From assembly GCA_002339805.1 (NCBI GenBank), contig DDKW01000023.1, positions 1 through 64,000 on the forward strand: 64,000 bases of DNA, given 5' to 3'. The notes under the pieces were generated by a model, which was not told where the DNA came from, did no database searches, and saw only the letters and a list, made by a program, of their open reading frames with translations. Of this stretch, positions 26,059 to 34,284 are shown piece by piece. Made by a program: the position numbers and the translations under genes. The DNA is from Dehalococcoidia bacterium UBA2588. GTDB lineage: Bacteria > Chloroflexota > Dehalococcoidia > Lucifugimonadales > UBA3495. The stretch's first letter is position 1. The number at the start of each line of letters is the position of its first letter.

Positions 26059-27450
26059 ATGTCAGCAGATATAGAATTAATGGCCCACCTTATGAGACGG
26101 GCTGGTTTTGGAGCTACAAGAGAAGAACTAGAAGAACGAGTAGGCGTAGGCTACGAGGCCACAGTAGAAGAATTATTAGATCCCGAAAGCCAACCAGAAG
26201 TAGACAGATGGGAAATCATGCGATACCAACCATGGGCTTTCAGAAGCGGAACTATTCAAAACTTTGGGAGCGCTGAATGGTTGCAAGCAATGATTGCTTC
26301 AAAACGGCCATTACAGGAAAAACTAGCTCTATTTTGGTACATGTTAATACCAACCGGGGTAGCAAAAACGGACCATTATCAAAATGAAAACAGAAGAATC
26401 CATGAGTTCAAAGACATTGGTATGGGAAAATTCGAGGATATTCTACTTGCAACAGCTAAAAGCCCAGGCATGTTATTTTACCTGGACAACATTGAAAATA
26501 CTGCTACCGCTGTGAATGAAAACTGGGGTAGAGAGTTACTGGAACTATTCTCAATGGGCGTTGGTAACTACACTGAAGTTGACGTCCGGGAAGCATCCAG
26601 AGCATTTACTGGATGGACTTATGACTTAATGCTCCCAAGAGGACCAGTGGGCAGACATGATCAAGACTTCACATATAAACCAGAATTGCACGACGAGGGT
26701 GAGAAGACATTCCTAGGTCAAACAGGGAACTTAAATGGCGATGACATTATTAGGATTATATTAGAACAGCCAGCAACAGCACAGTTCCTAGCAAGACACC
26801 TATATAACTTCTTCGTCGCTGATGAAGTCCAAGTTCCTGCATGGGGAGTAACTCCTCCTAGAGATGAAGATGCTGTAGAAATGTTAGCTGATGCATTGAT
26901 TGAAACAGACTATGATATAAAACACACATTAAGAGTCCTATTTAATTCAGACTTCTTCAAGAATGCAAGATTCGAAAAAATCAAAAATCCTGCAGAAATT
27001 GTTGTGTCTACTCTCAGAATGGTCGGAGGATACGAAAAACCATTCCCTGGCCTTGGTGATATGAGCCGACAATACGGATATATGGGGCAAGACCTCTTGA
27101 ATGTTCCGTCTGTAGAAGGATGGCACTTCGGTGCAGAATGGATTAACAGTGGTTCATTAATGAGAAGAATCAACTTCACTGCAGATATGTTTGGAGATGC
27201 ATCCAAGCCTGGGGTACAAAACATAGTTAACCGGGTTAAACAAGGCGGTAAACTAAGTCCAGAGCAATTAGTAGATTCATGCTTAGATCTAATGGGCCCC
27301 CTTGATGTAACAGAGGCCTCAAAAACTGAATTAGTAGCTTATGCGCAAGAAGCAGGAGACTTAGACTGCTCAACTGATGCTAACTGTGAAGTAAGGATAA
27401 CCGAACTGTTGCAACTGATAGTATCTTTACGAGAATTTCAATACGCGTAA
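26059..27450 (+). CDS. DUF1800 family protein
   Basis: DUF1800 (PF08811) protein of 463 residues. Family marks are LMRRAGFGATREELEE near the start, KLALFWYMLIPTGVAK, ENWGRELLELFSMGVGNYTEVDVREA with RAFTGWTY, and the FFKNARFEKIKNPAEIVV region. There is no signal peptide, although many family members carry one. It is preceded by a strong GGAGGAG site and begins a five-gene same-strand run. Biochemical function is unknown; DUF1800 and DUF1501 genes usually travel as a pair. A paralog lies at 63391-63999 on the other strand. Confidence 0.93.
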   Translation: MSADIELMAHLMRRAGFGATREELEERVGVGYEATVEELLDPESQPEVDRWEIMRYQPWAFRSGTIQNFGSAEWLQAMIASKRPLQEKLALFWYMLIPTGVAKTDHYQNENRRIHEFKDIGMGKFEDILLATAKSPGMLFYLDNIENTATAVNENWGRELLELFSMGVGNYTEVDVREASRAFTGWTYDLMLPRGPVGRHDQDFTYKPELHDEGEKTFLGQTGNLNGDDIIRIILEQPATAQFLARHLYNFFVADEVQVPAWGVTPPRDEDAVEMLADALIETDYDIKHTLRVLFNSDFFKNARFEKIKNPAEIVVSTLRMVGGYEKPFPGLGDMSRQYGYMGQDLLNVPSVEGWHFGAEWINSGSLMRRINFTADMFGDASKPGVQNIVNRVKQGGKLSPEQLVDSCLDLMGPLDVTEASKTELVAYAQEAGDLDCSTDANCEVRITELLQLIVSLREFQYA

Positions 27451-27464
27451 TTTAGGAGAAAGAA

Positions 27465-28592
27465 ATGACTAGTACAAAAAAAGACCCAGTAATCGTAGTA
27501 CTCCAGATGTCTGGTGGCAATGACTACCTGAATACTACCATTCCATATGCTGATGGCATTTACAGGGACTCAAGACCAGTTGTTGGAGTCCCTGAAGATA
27601 GAGTCATCAAAATAGATGATCACATCGGACTTCACCCAGAAATGGCCCCAGTCAAAGAACTTTATGACGCAGGGGATATGGCTATCATTCATGGAGTAGG
27701 CTATGCAGATTCTCCTAGATCCCACTTCAGATCTATGGACATTTGGCACACATGCGAACCAGACAAAATCGGCACAGAAGGATGGTTAGGCAAAGTAACA
27801 AGAGAACTAGACCCTAATAAAGAAAACGTTCTAACTGCCGTAAGTTTTGGGGCAGCTTTACCAAGAGCATTAGCTCTTCCAGGAGTACCCGTGGCTTGTG
27901 TAGATGACCTAGACAACTACGGACTTCTCCCAGGTATAGCAAACGAGCAACGAAACAAAATATTAGACAGATTTGCTAGGATGTACTCTCCCACAATTGG
28001 AACGGGAGCTGTAATGGACTACTTAGGCCAAACCGGACTAGACACACTAGAGGGTGCAGACATCCTGAAAGAAGCTCCCAAAGTCTACTCATCTACAGTC
28101 GAATACCCTGATAGTACGATAGCTAAAAAACTTAAAGGAATTGCCCAAGTTCATTTAGCAAACTTCGGAACTCGGGTTTTCTACTGTGATCACGGTAGCT
28201 TTGATAGCCACTCGAACCAAGTAGGAATGCATGACAAACTTTGGAAAGACGTATCAGAAGGCATTAGAGCATTCTTTGCTGACCTGAGAGAGCATAACGC
28301 TAGTGAAAACGTAATTATGTTCCTGTTCTCTGAATTCGGGCGTAGAGTTATTGATAATGGTTCAGGCACAGACCATGGAGCAGGTGGAGTAGCATTCGCT
28401 CTTGGGGATCAAATCAAAGGCGGACAATATGGGGAATTCCCTAGCATGAAACCAGAACACCTCGAGCAAGGGGACGTAGTTCCAAACATAGACTTTAGGG
28501 GTATTTATTCAACCATGGTTGAAGATTGGTTCGGCCTAGATGCAAATCCGATAGTAAATGGAAACTTTGAAAAATTAGCTTATATGAAGTAA
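27465..28592 (+). CDS. DUF1501 family protein
   Basis: DUF1501 (PF07394), related to the alkaline phosphatase / sulfatase fold. Marks are VIVVLQMSGGNDYLNTTIPY near the start, SPRSHFRSMDIWHT, DHGSFDSHSNQ and LFSEFGRRVIDNGSGTDHGAG, with the His/Asp residues expected to bind metal. It starts directly in the first core strand without the Tat signal common in this family, so it is probably cytoplasmic. It lies 14 bases after the DUF1800 gene. A close paralog is at 62235-63365. Confidence 0.93.
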   Translation: MTSTKKDPVIVVLQMSGGNDYLNTTIPYADGIYRDSRPVVGVPEDRVIKIDDHIGLHPEMAPVKELYDAGDMAIIHGVGYADSPRSHFRSMDIWHTCEPDKIGTEGWLGKVTRELDPNKENVLTAVSFGAALPRALALPGVPVACVDDLDNYGLLPGIANEQRNKILDRFARMYSPTIGTGAVMDYLGQTGLDTLEGADILKEAPKVYSSTVEYPDSTIAKKLKGIAQVHLANFGTRVFYCDHGSFDSHSNQVGMHDKLWKDVSEGIRAFFADLREHNASENVIMFLFSEFGRRVIDNGSGTDHGAGGVAFALGDQIKGGQYGEFPSMKPEHLEQGDVVPNIDFRGIYSTMVEDWFGLDANPIVNGNFEKLAYMK

Positions 28593-28623
28593 GGATAAAC
28601 CCTTACAGTATTAGGAGACTACA

Positions 28624-29682
28624 ATGTTAACTACAACCGCAAATGGTCGTACTTATGACTACAGTCACTCAATAGGTAGAGGCGCTCAGTCAGGCATGGG
28701 ATTCAATTACCCGTGCGGAATGGCTTTCGGTCCTAATGGGATTACTTACGTTATAAATCGCGGAGCCGAAACGATCAGTAATGTTCCTTGGAACAAAACA
28801 GGAGTTGGAGCCCGAGTAAGTATGATTACGCTCGGCGACGGACATGGAGAAGAAACCTTTACCGGTGAATTTGGCAAGTACGGTAATGGCGAAGGTGAGT
28901 TTATATGGCCAACTGATATAGCTATCTCAAGTGACGACACGCTATATGTAACTGATGAACATATGGACAAAATACTAAGCTTCGATCTAGATGGGAAATT
29001 CATTTCTGAATTCTTCTTAACAGATGAACCTGGCACCTTTGGACCAGCCGGTATAACTATTGATAATGAAGACAATCTGTACATCACCGGCAGTTTTGCC
29101 AGTCAAATCCGAAAATACTCTACCGCTGGAGACCTAATTTCATCATGGGGAGAACAAGGAACAGCCGAAGGACAACTAAATAGACCTTGGGGCATAACAA
29201 TTGACTCTGAGAACACTATATATGTGGCTGATCACAAGAATCACAGAGTGCAATTATTTGATACAAATGGTAATTTTAAAAGCGCCATAGGTTCTTACGG
29301 AAACAAATTTGGTGAACTAGACCACCCTACAGCAGTGGCCGTCGATACTAACGGAGACATATACATTAGCGACTGGGCTCCCAATGACATGCATTGGGGT
29401 AAAGTTCATATATTCTCCAAAGATGCAACATATATCGTTTCACTCGCTGGCGACGCACAGCAGTTATCAAGATGGGCTGAGATGACTATTGCAGCTAATA
29501 CAGACTATTTACGACGCCGCAGAGAAGTAAAATCGACCGAATCTGAATGGTCCTTCGTTCTACCCACAGGTATTGCTTTCGACGAGCAAAATGGCAGAGT
29601 TGTAATAGCAGACTGCCAAAGACAGAGGTTACAAATCTATAACAAACTGTCCAGCTATATGGTTCCACAACTTAATCTTTAA
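28624..29682 (+). CDS. NHL-repeat beta-propeller protein
   Basis: Six-bladed-type NHL propeller of 352 residues with no signal peptide. Repeats are visible as GEFIWPTDIAISSDDTLYVTD, GPAGITIDNEDNLYITG, LNRPWGITIDSENTIYVAD and LDHPTAVAVDTNGDIYISD. The start MLTTTANGR aligns with the start of its paralog at 61101-62135. Such propellers serve as binding scaffolds or, rarely, as lyases or lactonases. The gene is 31 bases after the DUF1501 gene, so the three proteins may form one complex. Confidence 0.9.
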   Translation: MLTTTANGRTYDYSHSIGRGAQSGMGFNYPCGMAFGPNGITYVINRGAETISNVPWNKTGVGARVSMITLGDGHGEETFTGEFGKYGNGEGEFIWPTDIAISSDDTLYVTDEHMDKILSFDLDGKFISEFFLTDEPGTFGPAGITIDNEDNLYITGSFASQIRKYSTAGDLISSWGEQGTAEGQLNRPWGITIDSENTIYVADHKNHRVQLFDTNGNFKSAIGSYGNKFGELDHPTAVAVDTNGDIYISDWAPNDMHWGKVHIFSKDATYIVSLAGDAQQLSRWAEMTIAANTDYLRRRREVKSTESEWSFVLPTGIAFDEQNGRVVIADCQRQRLQIYNKLSSYMVPQLNL

Positions 29683-29699
29683 GTTCTGGATTACCCAAT

Positions 29700-30023
29700 A
29701 TGGACAAGGCTCAAGAAGATGAACTATTAAAATTTGCAGAGGAACATCCAGATGTCCTCTGCAAAGATGCCCCCTTGGAGGTCTTAGAAGAATGCTCCCA
29801 TGATGCGGAGCCGACTCCATTCCTAGAAAGTTTCTTCGAAACTGGATTCAAGAAATGGTTCATCAAAAAAACTGGGTACGATATTACTCCTCCCAGATAT
29901 GAGATAACTAACGCTATATTGCTACTGCATTTTCGAGCTAATAAAATGTACACATACCATGTTTTAAACGAAGAAAACCCGTATTCAGAACAAATGTTCT
30001 TTTCAAACGAAGGGCTAAATTAA
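29700..30023 (+). CDS. hypothetical protein, 107 residues, in the DUF1800 operon
   Basis: I do not recognise this protein. It is acidic, soluble and starts 17 bases after the NHL gene. Two cysteines lie near the N terminus (LCKDAPLEVLEECSHD) and a hydrophobic helix (NAILLLHFRANKM) in the second half. It sits directly between the NHL gene and the candidate selenoprotein gene, only 15 bases upstream of the latter, so it is probably part of the same transcript. The second cassette at the window end has no counterpart downstream of its NHL gene. Confidence 0.65.
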   Translation: MDKAQEDELLKFAEEHPDVLCKDAPLEVLEECSHDAEPTPFLESFFETGFKKWFIKKTGYDITPPRYEITNAILLLHFRANKMYTYHVLNEENPYSEQMFFSNEGLN

Positions 30024-30038
30024 ATAAGAGGCACAATT

Positions 30039-30800
30039 ATGAAAGTTGACGTATTTACTCACCCTGGTTGATTCAGTTGTAGAACTCTGGAAGAGTTCTT
30101 GAAGACTCATGGAGTTGATTACACGCACTTTGATCTCGCATCTGATAAGGACGCTGCCGCTTTAATCGAATCCAAAGGGATTAAATCTGCGCCTATTACT
30201 ATAGTGGATGACTCTGAAGTGATCATAGGGTTCTACCCAAAGAAACTTATTGCAACATTAGACATCAAGACTCAATTGGACTTATCTGCTAAAACTGAAT
30301 GGTTGAAAGAAAAATATACTGCTATCCTTGGTGCCTCAATCGTTGCCTCCAAACAATTCAGCATAGAGCAACTAGAAACAATATTACCTTGGCGCCCTCA
30401 AACCTTATTAGACCACATGAAGCACATCATATCATTCCCAGACTTAGCATACGCCAGCCATTCAACTGGTAGCATGTCCACCGAAGACATGAGAGCCTCT
30501 TACGATAACCTAAAACACATAACAACCCCAAGTCAAATAGAAGCCTATGGTAATACCGTCATTGCTAATATAGGTGCATTCTTGGATTCAAATGATTATG
30601 ACTCCTTTGATAGAGTTGTTCCGGCTCACTATGGAGGGGAAGTTACGGTCTTAGAATTACTAACTATTATATTGAGCCATAGTACACATCATTTGAAACA
30701 AACATATATGTATATGAATGATTATTTGAAAATAAAAATTGAATCCCCTGCTACAGATAAGATCTTCGAGGGAATAATCACACCTGAATCGCTAATTTAG
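30039..30800 (+). CDS. candidate selenoprotein: UxxC glutaredoxin domain fused to DinB domain (in-frame TGA at 30069-30071)
   Basis: From the ATG at 30039, with AAGAGG seven bases upstream, the frame reads MKVDVFTHPG, then TGA, then FSCRTLEEFL, and stays open to 30800. The TGA is residue 11 and falls on the first cysteine of a glutaredoxin/NrdH CxxC motif, giving U-F-S-C with Cys14. The rest of residues 1-80 is a normal glutaredoxin, with KSAPITIV carrying the cis-proline (Pro52) and VIIGF. Residues about 90-253 look like a DinB-fold domain with possible metal ligands His126 or His129 and SHSTHHLKQ (His214, His217, His218). A stem-loop just after the TGA fits a bacterial SECIS. If TGA is not read as selenocysteine, the product is a 10-residue stub, or a DinB fragment from TTG 30099. 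Sequencing error or pseudogene are the alternatives. Confidence 0.72.
30072..30103 (+). promoter_or_regulatory. putative bacterial SECIS element
   Basis: Immediately after the in-frame TGA: lower stem TTCA (30072-30075) with TGAA (30100-30103), a 5-base 5' bulge GTTGT, a perfect 7-bp upper stem AGAACTC/GAGTTCT (30081-30087 with 30093-30099) and apical loop TGGAA (30088-30092). The apical loop starts 16 bases after the TGA and has a G in its first two positions, as known for SelB-binding hairpins. A U-containing bulge lies below the upper stem. It must also encode protein, so a perfect stem here is less likely by chance. Confidence 0.62.
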
Positions 30801-31384
30801 CAATCCCAAGGTATATATACTTTCCATTCATCTCTCAATCTCTGATTTTGTAGTAACCGATATGGATTAGGCTGCGGCGGTTTAGGCTCTCTAAGGAGCT
30901 TCATTTGAGCCTGATCTGGGGACCTAGCAGCTTTCTTCAAGTTACATGGTGAGCATGCAGTCACAACATTTTCCCAGGTGTTAGGCCCATTATGTTTTCT
31001 TGGGATAACGTGGTCTATAGTCATTTTATTGCTTTTTATAGAGCAATACTGACAAGTGTAATTATCTCTAAGGAACACTTCTTTTTTAGATAACTTACAA
31101 GGTCCTTTCTTATAAGATCTTTTAACCATATAACTTAGTCTAATCGCGGAGGGAGCTAATACGTCATCATCAATCGTATGTATCGCAGCATCCCTACATT
31201 CCAGAATTTCTGCCTTCCCTTTACTAATCAATATCAGAGATCGCTTTAAAGTACTAATATTGATGGGAACGTAGTTCAGGTTCAGTACAAGAACTTTATC
31301 ATGTAAATAAACTGGGTCACGATGTCCCACTTGCGCAAGTTCTAAAAGTTCTTCAGATGCAAATGATTTATCTTGTATCACCAT
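30797..31384 (-). CDS. HNH endonuclease
   Basis: HNH nuclease family protein of 195 residues. The core has RDNYTCQYCSIKSNKMTIDHVIPRKHNGPNTWENVVTACSPC, split here as two CxxC zinc knuckles around the IDHVIPR active-site His. The N-terminal half (VLVLNLNYVPINISTLKRS) is the usual lead-in of this widespread chromosomal HNH subfamily. No intein, intron or restriction gene is adjacent. It overlaps the convergent selenoprotein candidate by four bases. Confidence 0.9.
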   Translation of the reverse strand: MVIQDKSFASEELLELAQVGHRDPVYLHDKVLVLNLNYVPINISTLKRSLILISKGKAEILECRDAAIHTIDDDVLAPSAIRLSYMVKRSYKKGPCKLSKKEVFLRDNYTCQYCSIKSNKMTIDHVIPRKHNGPNTWENVVTACSPCNLKKAARSPDQAQMKLLREPKPPQPNPYRLLQNQRLRDEWKVYIPWDC

Positions 31385-31421
31385 AAAGACTCCCCCACTA
31401 CACTATTGAATAGGATAATAT

Positions 31422-31910
31422 TTACTGACTATTATTAATTTGCTGCCAACTCGCTGGTAATATTTTAGTAGACTGCATTACTGCAGACGTTCCCCTAATA
31501 ATGGGCTTAGATAATTCCGCATTGGTATTGAAACCGAAATGTTGAATCCCTGAGATCAATCCTGTACATATCAGCAAACCAACTAATAACCCAGCGATTC
31601 CGCCTGTCAAACGGTTCAACAGCCCACCAAATGGAACTAAAACAATTATAGATTTAACGAATCTTGCAATCCAAGTACCAAGTATCAATAGTATTATAAA
31701 AAATAACGCAAATACGAGATACTGCTGGAAATCTCCCAAATCTATGACTTTCGCTACAAGATTACCAAGAGGTTCTGAGACTCTAGAAGAGAATGATAAT
31801 CCAATAATCACAGTTATAATTGGTATTATCATATTGATAATACCGTTCTTAAAACCAATAAAGGTTGTTATTAATATAGTGGTTAATACGAATATATCAA
31901 CTAAATTCAT
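31422..31910 (-). CDS. CvpA family membrane protein
   Basis: Four-helix membrane protein of the CvpA / colicin V production family: N-terminal DIFVLTTILITTFIGFKNG, then three further hydrophobic helices with FGGLLNRLTGGIAGLLVG typical of the family. Length 162. Its precise role is unknown; it is linked to envelope homeostasis in other bacteria. It is divergent from cmk. Confidence 0.82.
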   Translation of the reverse strand: MNLVDIFVLTTILITTFIGFKNGIINMIIPIITVIIGLSFSSRVSEPLGNLVAKVIDLGDFQQYLVFALFFIILLILGTWIARFVKSIIVLVPFGGLLNRLTGGIAGLLVGLLICTGLISGIQHFGFNTNAELSKPIIRGTSAVMQSTKILPASWQQINNSQ

Positions 31911-31985
31911 AGATTGTGCTCTTATATTTCATTTATAATTATCCAATATTATATAAAACATTTCACTAGTGTTCGGTCAATAAAT

Positions 31986-32675
31986 ATGGCAACTACTCAA
32001 AATACCAATAATCCCAAAATCCTTACGGTAGCAATAGATGGTCCCGTTGCATCTGGGAAAAGTACTGTAGGCCAACTTGTTGCTCAAAACTTAAATTTCC
32101 AGTACCTGGATACAGGCATTATGTACAGAGCAATTACGTGGCTGACGTGCTTTGCTAAAATCAATTTAGAACAGCGCGATGTTCTAGAAAATCAAATCAC
32201 CAACAACCCTATAAGTATATTAAACAGAATGGGGACACAAGTAAGCCTAGGCGGAAAAGTACTTGAATCAGAACTTAGAAGTCCTTTGATAGACCAACTT
32301 GTTTCAGACGTGTCAAAAATTGATATTGTTAGAGAGCTTCTTGTTAAACAACAGCGTTGCATAGCTGAAAATAGTACAGGGATAATAATGGTAGGAAGAG
32401 ATATAGGCACAGTCGTCTTAAAAAACGCTGACCTGAAAATTTATTTAGATGCTAGCATCACAAATCGTGCGCAAAGACGTGTAATCGATCGACTAAAAAT
32501 AGGATCTCCTACTACATTGCCAGATATGATAGAAGAGATACGGAAAAGAGATCTGATAGATACAACCAGAGAAAACTCCCCGCTAATAGCAGCAAAAGAT
32601 GCAATCATAATTGATACAGATGGTCTAGACCAAAACGAAGTTGCTGAAATAATCACTCAACATGCAAAAAAATAA
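31986..32675 (+). CDS. cmk: cytidylate kinase
   Basis: Phosphorylates CMP and dCMP with ATP. The P loop is GPVASGKST (residues 19-27), followed by LNFQYLDTGIMYRAITW, then GRDIGTVVLKNADLKIYLDAS and the RKRDLIDTTRENSPL lid region. The start MATTQNT is chosen; an upstream frame to 31914 adds 24 unlike residues. The 229-residue length is standard. The stop overlaps plsC by 14 bases. Confidence 0.96.
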   Translation: MATTQNTNNPKILTVAIDGPVASGKSTVGQLVAQNLNFQYLDTGIMYRAITWLTCFAKINLEQRDVLENQITNNPISILNRMGTQVSLGGKVLESELRSPLIDQLVSDVSKIDIVRELLVKQQRCIAENSTGIIMVGRDIGTVVLKNADLKIYLDASITNRAQRRVIDRLKIGSPTTLPDMIEEIRKRDLIDTTRENSPLIAAKDAIIIDTDGLDQNEVAEIITQHAKK

Positions 32676-33312
32676 GAAGCATATATCCCCGGTGTACTAC
32701 CTATTGCGAGGGCTAGCTAGGGTATGTTTTAAATTATTCAGTAAAACAATTATTGAAGGTGTAGAGAATATTCCACCTTATGGGCCTCTTATCGCTGTTT
32801 CGAACCACATCTCATATAACGATCCTCCATATATTGCTGCTATATTCCCAAGACCAGTGTTTTTCCTTGGGAAAAAAGAATTGTTCAAAAATAAAATATT
32901 AGGATCCGTAATGAGAAATGTAAATGTGATTTCTTTAGATCGGACTGGAGTTGGACTGTCTGGATTAAAATCAGCGATCGAATTATTAAATGAAGACCAA
33001 GTTGTTGTTATATTCCCAGAAGGTACTACAAGTGATACCGGAGGGTTAATAAAAGGACGAAGCGGAGTCAGCTACTTAGCAGTGAAATCTGAATGTCCTA
33101 TATTACCAATCAGCATAATTGGCACAAACCACTTCCCACCTTGGAGGCTTTGGATGCCTCTCAAGACAATTCATGTAAATATCGGAACAGCTTTTACTCC
33201 ACCTGTAATACAAGGGAATATCAGCAACGAGGTATTGAACTCGATCACCGATACGATCATGGAACGCATAGCATTTCTCTTGCCACTGGAGCTTAGAGGT
33301 GTGTACAAATAG
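32662..33312 (+). CDS. plsC: 1-acylglycerol-3-phosphate acyltransferase (PlsC-like)
   Basis: Second acylation step of phospholipid synthesis. The HX4D motif is His49 to Asp54 in NHISYND, followed by FLGKKELFKN, then FPEGTTSD and the LPISIIGTN segment. Length 216. An N-terminal hydrophobic helix gives membrane association. The cmk-plsC pairing, with a 14-base overlap, is a frequent arrangement. It ends against the dapA stop with no gap. Confidence 0.92.
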   Translation: MQKNKKHISPVYYLLRGLARVCFKLFSKTIIEGVENIPPYGPLIAVSNHISYNDPPYIAAIFPRPVFFLGKKELFKNKILGSVMRNVNVISLDRTGVGLSGLKSAIELLNEDQVVVIFPEGTTSDTGGLIKGRSGVSYLAVKSECPILPISIIGTNHFPPWRLWMPLKTIHVNIGTAFTPPVIQGNISNEVLNSITDTIMERIAFLLPLELRGVYK

Positions 33313-34203
33313 CTAAGGCTTGATATCTATATCGTATTCAGCTACTACTGCACCTATCACTGACATTTCTTCTTCTGTAAGGGATACCAAAGGCAATCTT
33401 GGTTTTCCTACATTAAATCCAGCTTGGTTGACGAAATGCTTTACGGGGATTGGGTTAGAAACAGAAAACATTATCTTGAATATATTGAATAACCTGCGAT
33501 GCTCGGCAGCAGCTGTTTCTATATCTCCTTCGAGTATCATTCCCATCATATTTTTGATTTGAGTCCCCACCAAATGAGATAAAACACTCACCACTCCATA
33601 TCCTCCCATGGACATTATATGGAAAGTTTCATCATCATTTCCGCTCCATACTTTAAATCCTGGTTTAGAATTCTCAATCACTCTACAAATCTGGGCCATA
33701 TCACTACTAGCTTCTTTGACTCCAACTATGTTTTCGATGTGACTTAATCTGGTTGTGGTCTCGTCTGTCATGTTAGTGCTAGTTCTACTTGGCACGTTAT
33801 AAAGCATACACGGAACATCTACACTTTCTGCAATTATTTTAAAATGCTCATACAAGCCTTGTTGCGGTGGCTTGTTGTAATAGGGTACCGTTAAAAGTAA
33901 TCCATCAGCTCCAGCTTTTTCAGCTAATTGGCTGATTTCTATACTTTCCTGAGTATTATTGTTGCTAGTACCAGCAATCACAGAGCCTCTGCTCCCGACA
34001 GCTTCCTTTACTGCAGACAATAATCGAATTTTCTCGTCTTTAGACAACGCTGGAGATTCTCCTGTTGTCCCTGAAATTATAACTCCATCACTACCCGAGC
34101 TAATCAATGAATTGGCTAAATGCCCAGCTTCTTCGTAGTCAATTTCACCTTTGTCATCAAAAGGAGTAATCATGGCAGTAATCAGGCGTCCTAAATCACT
34201 CAT
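33313..34203 (-). CDS. dapA: 4-hydroxy-tetrahydrodipicolinate synthase
   Basis: Condenses pyruvate with aspartate semialdehyde in lysine/DAP synthesis. Marks are TAMITPFDDKGEID, GTTGESPALS, TVPYYNKPPQQGLYEHF, MLYNVPSRT and IVGVKEASSD with the Schiff-base lysine. The ATG at 34203 has an AGGTG site upstream; a GTG at 34212 is an alternative. It is the last gene of the rpsO-pnp-dapB-asd-dapA run. Confidence 0.96.
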   Translation of the reverse strand: MSDLGRLITAMITPFDDKGEIDYEEAGHLANSLISSGSDGVIISGTTGESPALSKDEKIRLLSAVKEAVGSRGSVIAGTSNNNTQESIEISQLAEKAGADGLLLTVPYYNKPPQQGLYEHFKIIAESVDVPCMLYNVPSRTSTNMTDETTTRLSHIENIVGVKEASSDMAQICRVIENSKPGFKVWSGNDDETFHIMSMGGYGVVSVLSHLVGTQIKNMMGMILEGDIETAAAEHRRLFNIFKIMFSVSNPIPVKHFVNQAGFNVGKPRLPLVSLTEEEMSVIGAVVAEYDIDIKP

Positions 34204-34284
34204 TGCATTCACCTACCACTACTAATTTCTGCGATTGTACATCAAATCAAGGATATTATCATCATATGGAATCTGCTGGATAGA

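Noticed and set aside
30069-30071. TGA read as tryptophan (alternative genetic code)
   Set aside because: der, plsY and lepB all end in TGA at their normal family C termini, so TGA is a working stop. Trp would also break the CxxC motif.
30099-30800. Stand-alone DinB-like gene starting at TTG 30099
   Set aside because: No ribosome site precedes this TTG, and it would cut a glutaredoxin domain whose first 20 codons are intact in frame upstream; the internal TGA is better read as recoding or error.
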